Assembly: GCA_023417265.1 (NCBI GenBank)
Contig: JAEZFY010000274.1
Span: forward strand, 1-14,318
Direction: 5' to 3'
Length of the DNA stretch: 14,318 nt
Origin: Actinomycetes bacterium
GTDB taxonomy: Bacteria > Actinomycetota > Acidimicrobiia > Acidimicrobiales > Ilumatobacteraceae
Shown: one piece after another, positions 14,060 to 14,318 of the stretch
Position numbering within the stretch: position 1 is the first letter of the stretch
Layout: each line of letters begins with the position of its first letter
The notes under the pieces: model-generated
What the model saw: the letters and a program-made list of their open reading frames with translations, nothing else
Databases searched by the model: none
What the model was told of the DNA's origin: nothing
Position numbers and translations under genes: made by a program

Positions 14060-14318
14060 ATGAGTGACCCCACCGATTCCACTCGCCCAGCCGGCCAGAC
14101 GGCCACAACGCCCACCGCAACCCCCACCGCAACCCCCGCCCGCCTACCGCTGGCGCTGCTCCCCGCCACGGTTCTGCCCGGAGCCACCGTCACCCTCACG
14201 CTCGACGACCCCGCCCTGCGGGCCGCCGTCAGCGCCGCCCGCGAGCACCACGACGGGCGCCTCCTGTTGCGCGGCGCGCCCGACGCCACGCTCGGGGTCG
14301 TCGCCCGCGTGCCCGACG
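14060..14318 (+). CDS. lon: Lon protease, N-terminal part (runs off the window)
   Basis: The first 86 residues of what is most likely ATP-dependent protease Lon, which degrades misfolded and regulatory proteins in the cytoplasm. After a Thr/Pro/Ala-rich leader (about 1-27) come RLPLALLPATVLPGATVTLT (28-47) and LDDPALRAAVSAA (48-60). These match the start of the actinobacterial Lon substrate-binding domain (LPVLPL..TVLLPGM.VPVELDD). The ATPase and protease domains lie beyond the window. The upstream HspR-type operator strongly supports Lon. A stand-alone LON-domain protein cannot be excluded because only the N-domain is visible. Confidence 0.8.
   Translation, partial: MSDPTDSTRPAGQTATTPTATPTATPARLPLALLPATVLPGATVTLTLDDPALRAAVSAAREHHDGRLLLRGAPDATLGVVARVPD
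14113..14136 (+). repeat. Tandem 12-bp repeat in the lon leader
   Basis: Two perfect copies of CACCGCAACCCC encode a TATPTATP run in the low-complexity stretch before the Lon domain. Copy number of this repeat could vary between strains. Confidence 0.6.

Noticed and set aside
1..14318. CRISPR array, defence island, prophage or insertion sequence
   Set aside because: No regularly spaced repeats, Cas, recombinase, transposase or phage structural genes are seen. Identified genes are metabolic, transport, regulatory or stress genes.

Overview
The window looks like two genomes joined at one point. Bases 1 to about 4,470 read as a planctomycete, probably of the Isosphaeraceae/Gemmataceae type. They hold a DUF1559 pseudopilin-like protein, a lipB-lipA pair and the 5' two thirds of leuC. 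From about 4,470 to the right end the sequence reads as a high-GC actinobacterium, probably acidimicrobial (Ilumatobacter-like). Signs of this are an actinobacterial PutA, an F420-dependent luciferase-like oxidoreductase, genes with a TANNNT box just before the ATG and no ribosome binding site, and an HspR-type operator in front of lon. leuC and putA are both broken at the same point and in different reading frames, so the simplest explanation is a chimeric contig. A real recombination cannot be excluded from sequence alone.

Left block. A small ORF remnant (6-230) is followed by about 355 bp of non-coding DNA with diverged direct repeats. Then come the DUF1559 gene (586-1623), a short spacer with a perfect TATAAT box and an intrinsic terminator or attenuator, overlapping lipB and lipA (lipoate biosynthesis), and leuC cut after codon 333. 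The LipB homologue lacks the usual Lys/Cys catalytic pair.

Right block. A 5'-truncated putA (the P5C dehydrogenase part and C-terminal domain) runs toward a compact minus-strand operon, ligA-ligB-ligJ-ligK. This operon encodes an extradiol 4,5-dioxygenase (two subunits), 4-oxalomesaconate hydratase and CHA/HMG aldolase. Its four genes overlap by 4-8 bp. No ligC or ligI lies in the window, so the gene content fits a gallate-type route (ring cleavage straight to 4-oxalomesaconate, then pyruvate plus oxaloacetate) better than a complete protocatechuate route. Divergent to it are an LLM-class F420 oxidoreductase and a LarA-like (DUF2088) protein, each apparently leaderless.

Next is a DHA2-family MFS exporter with its TetR regulator encoded downstream. 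The TetR gene starts at a TTG inside the exporter gene, and a perfect inverted repeat sits immediately before the exporter start codon. The window ends in the N-terminal domain of Lon protease, preceded by a HAIR-like HspR operator. I see no CRISPR array, tRNA, rRNA, insertion sequence or phage gene. The most notable items are the chimeric junction, the minimal lig operon with its F420/LarA-like neighbours, the atypical LipB, and the two well-formed operators near the right end.
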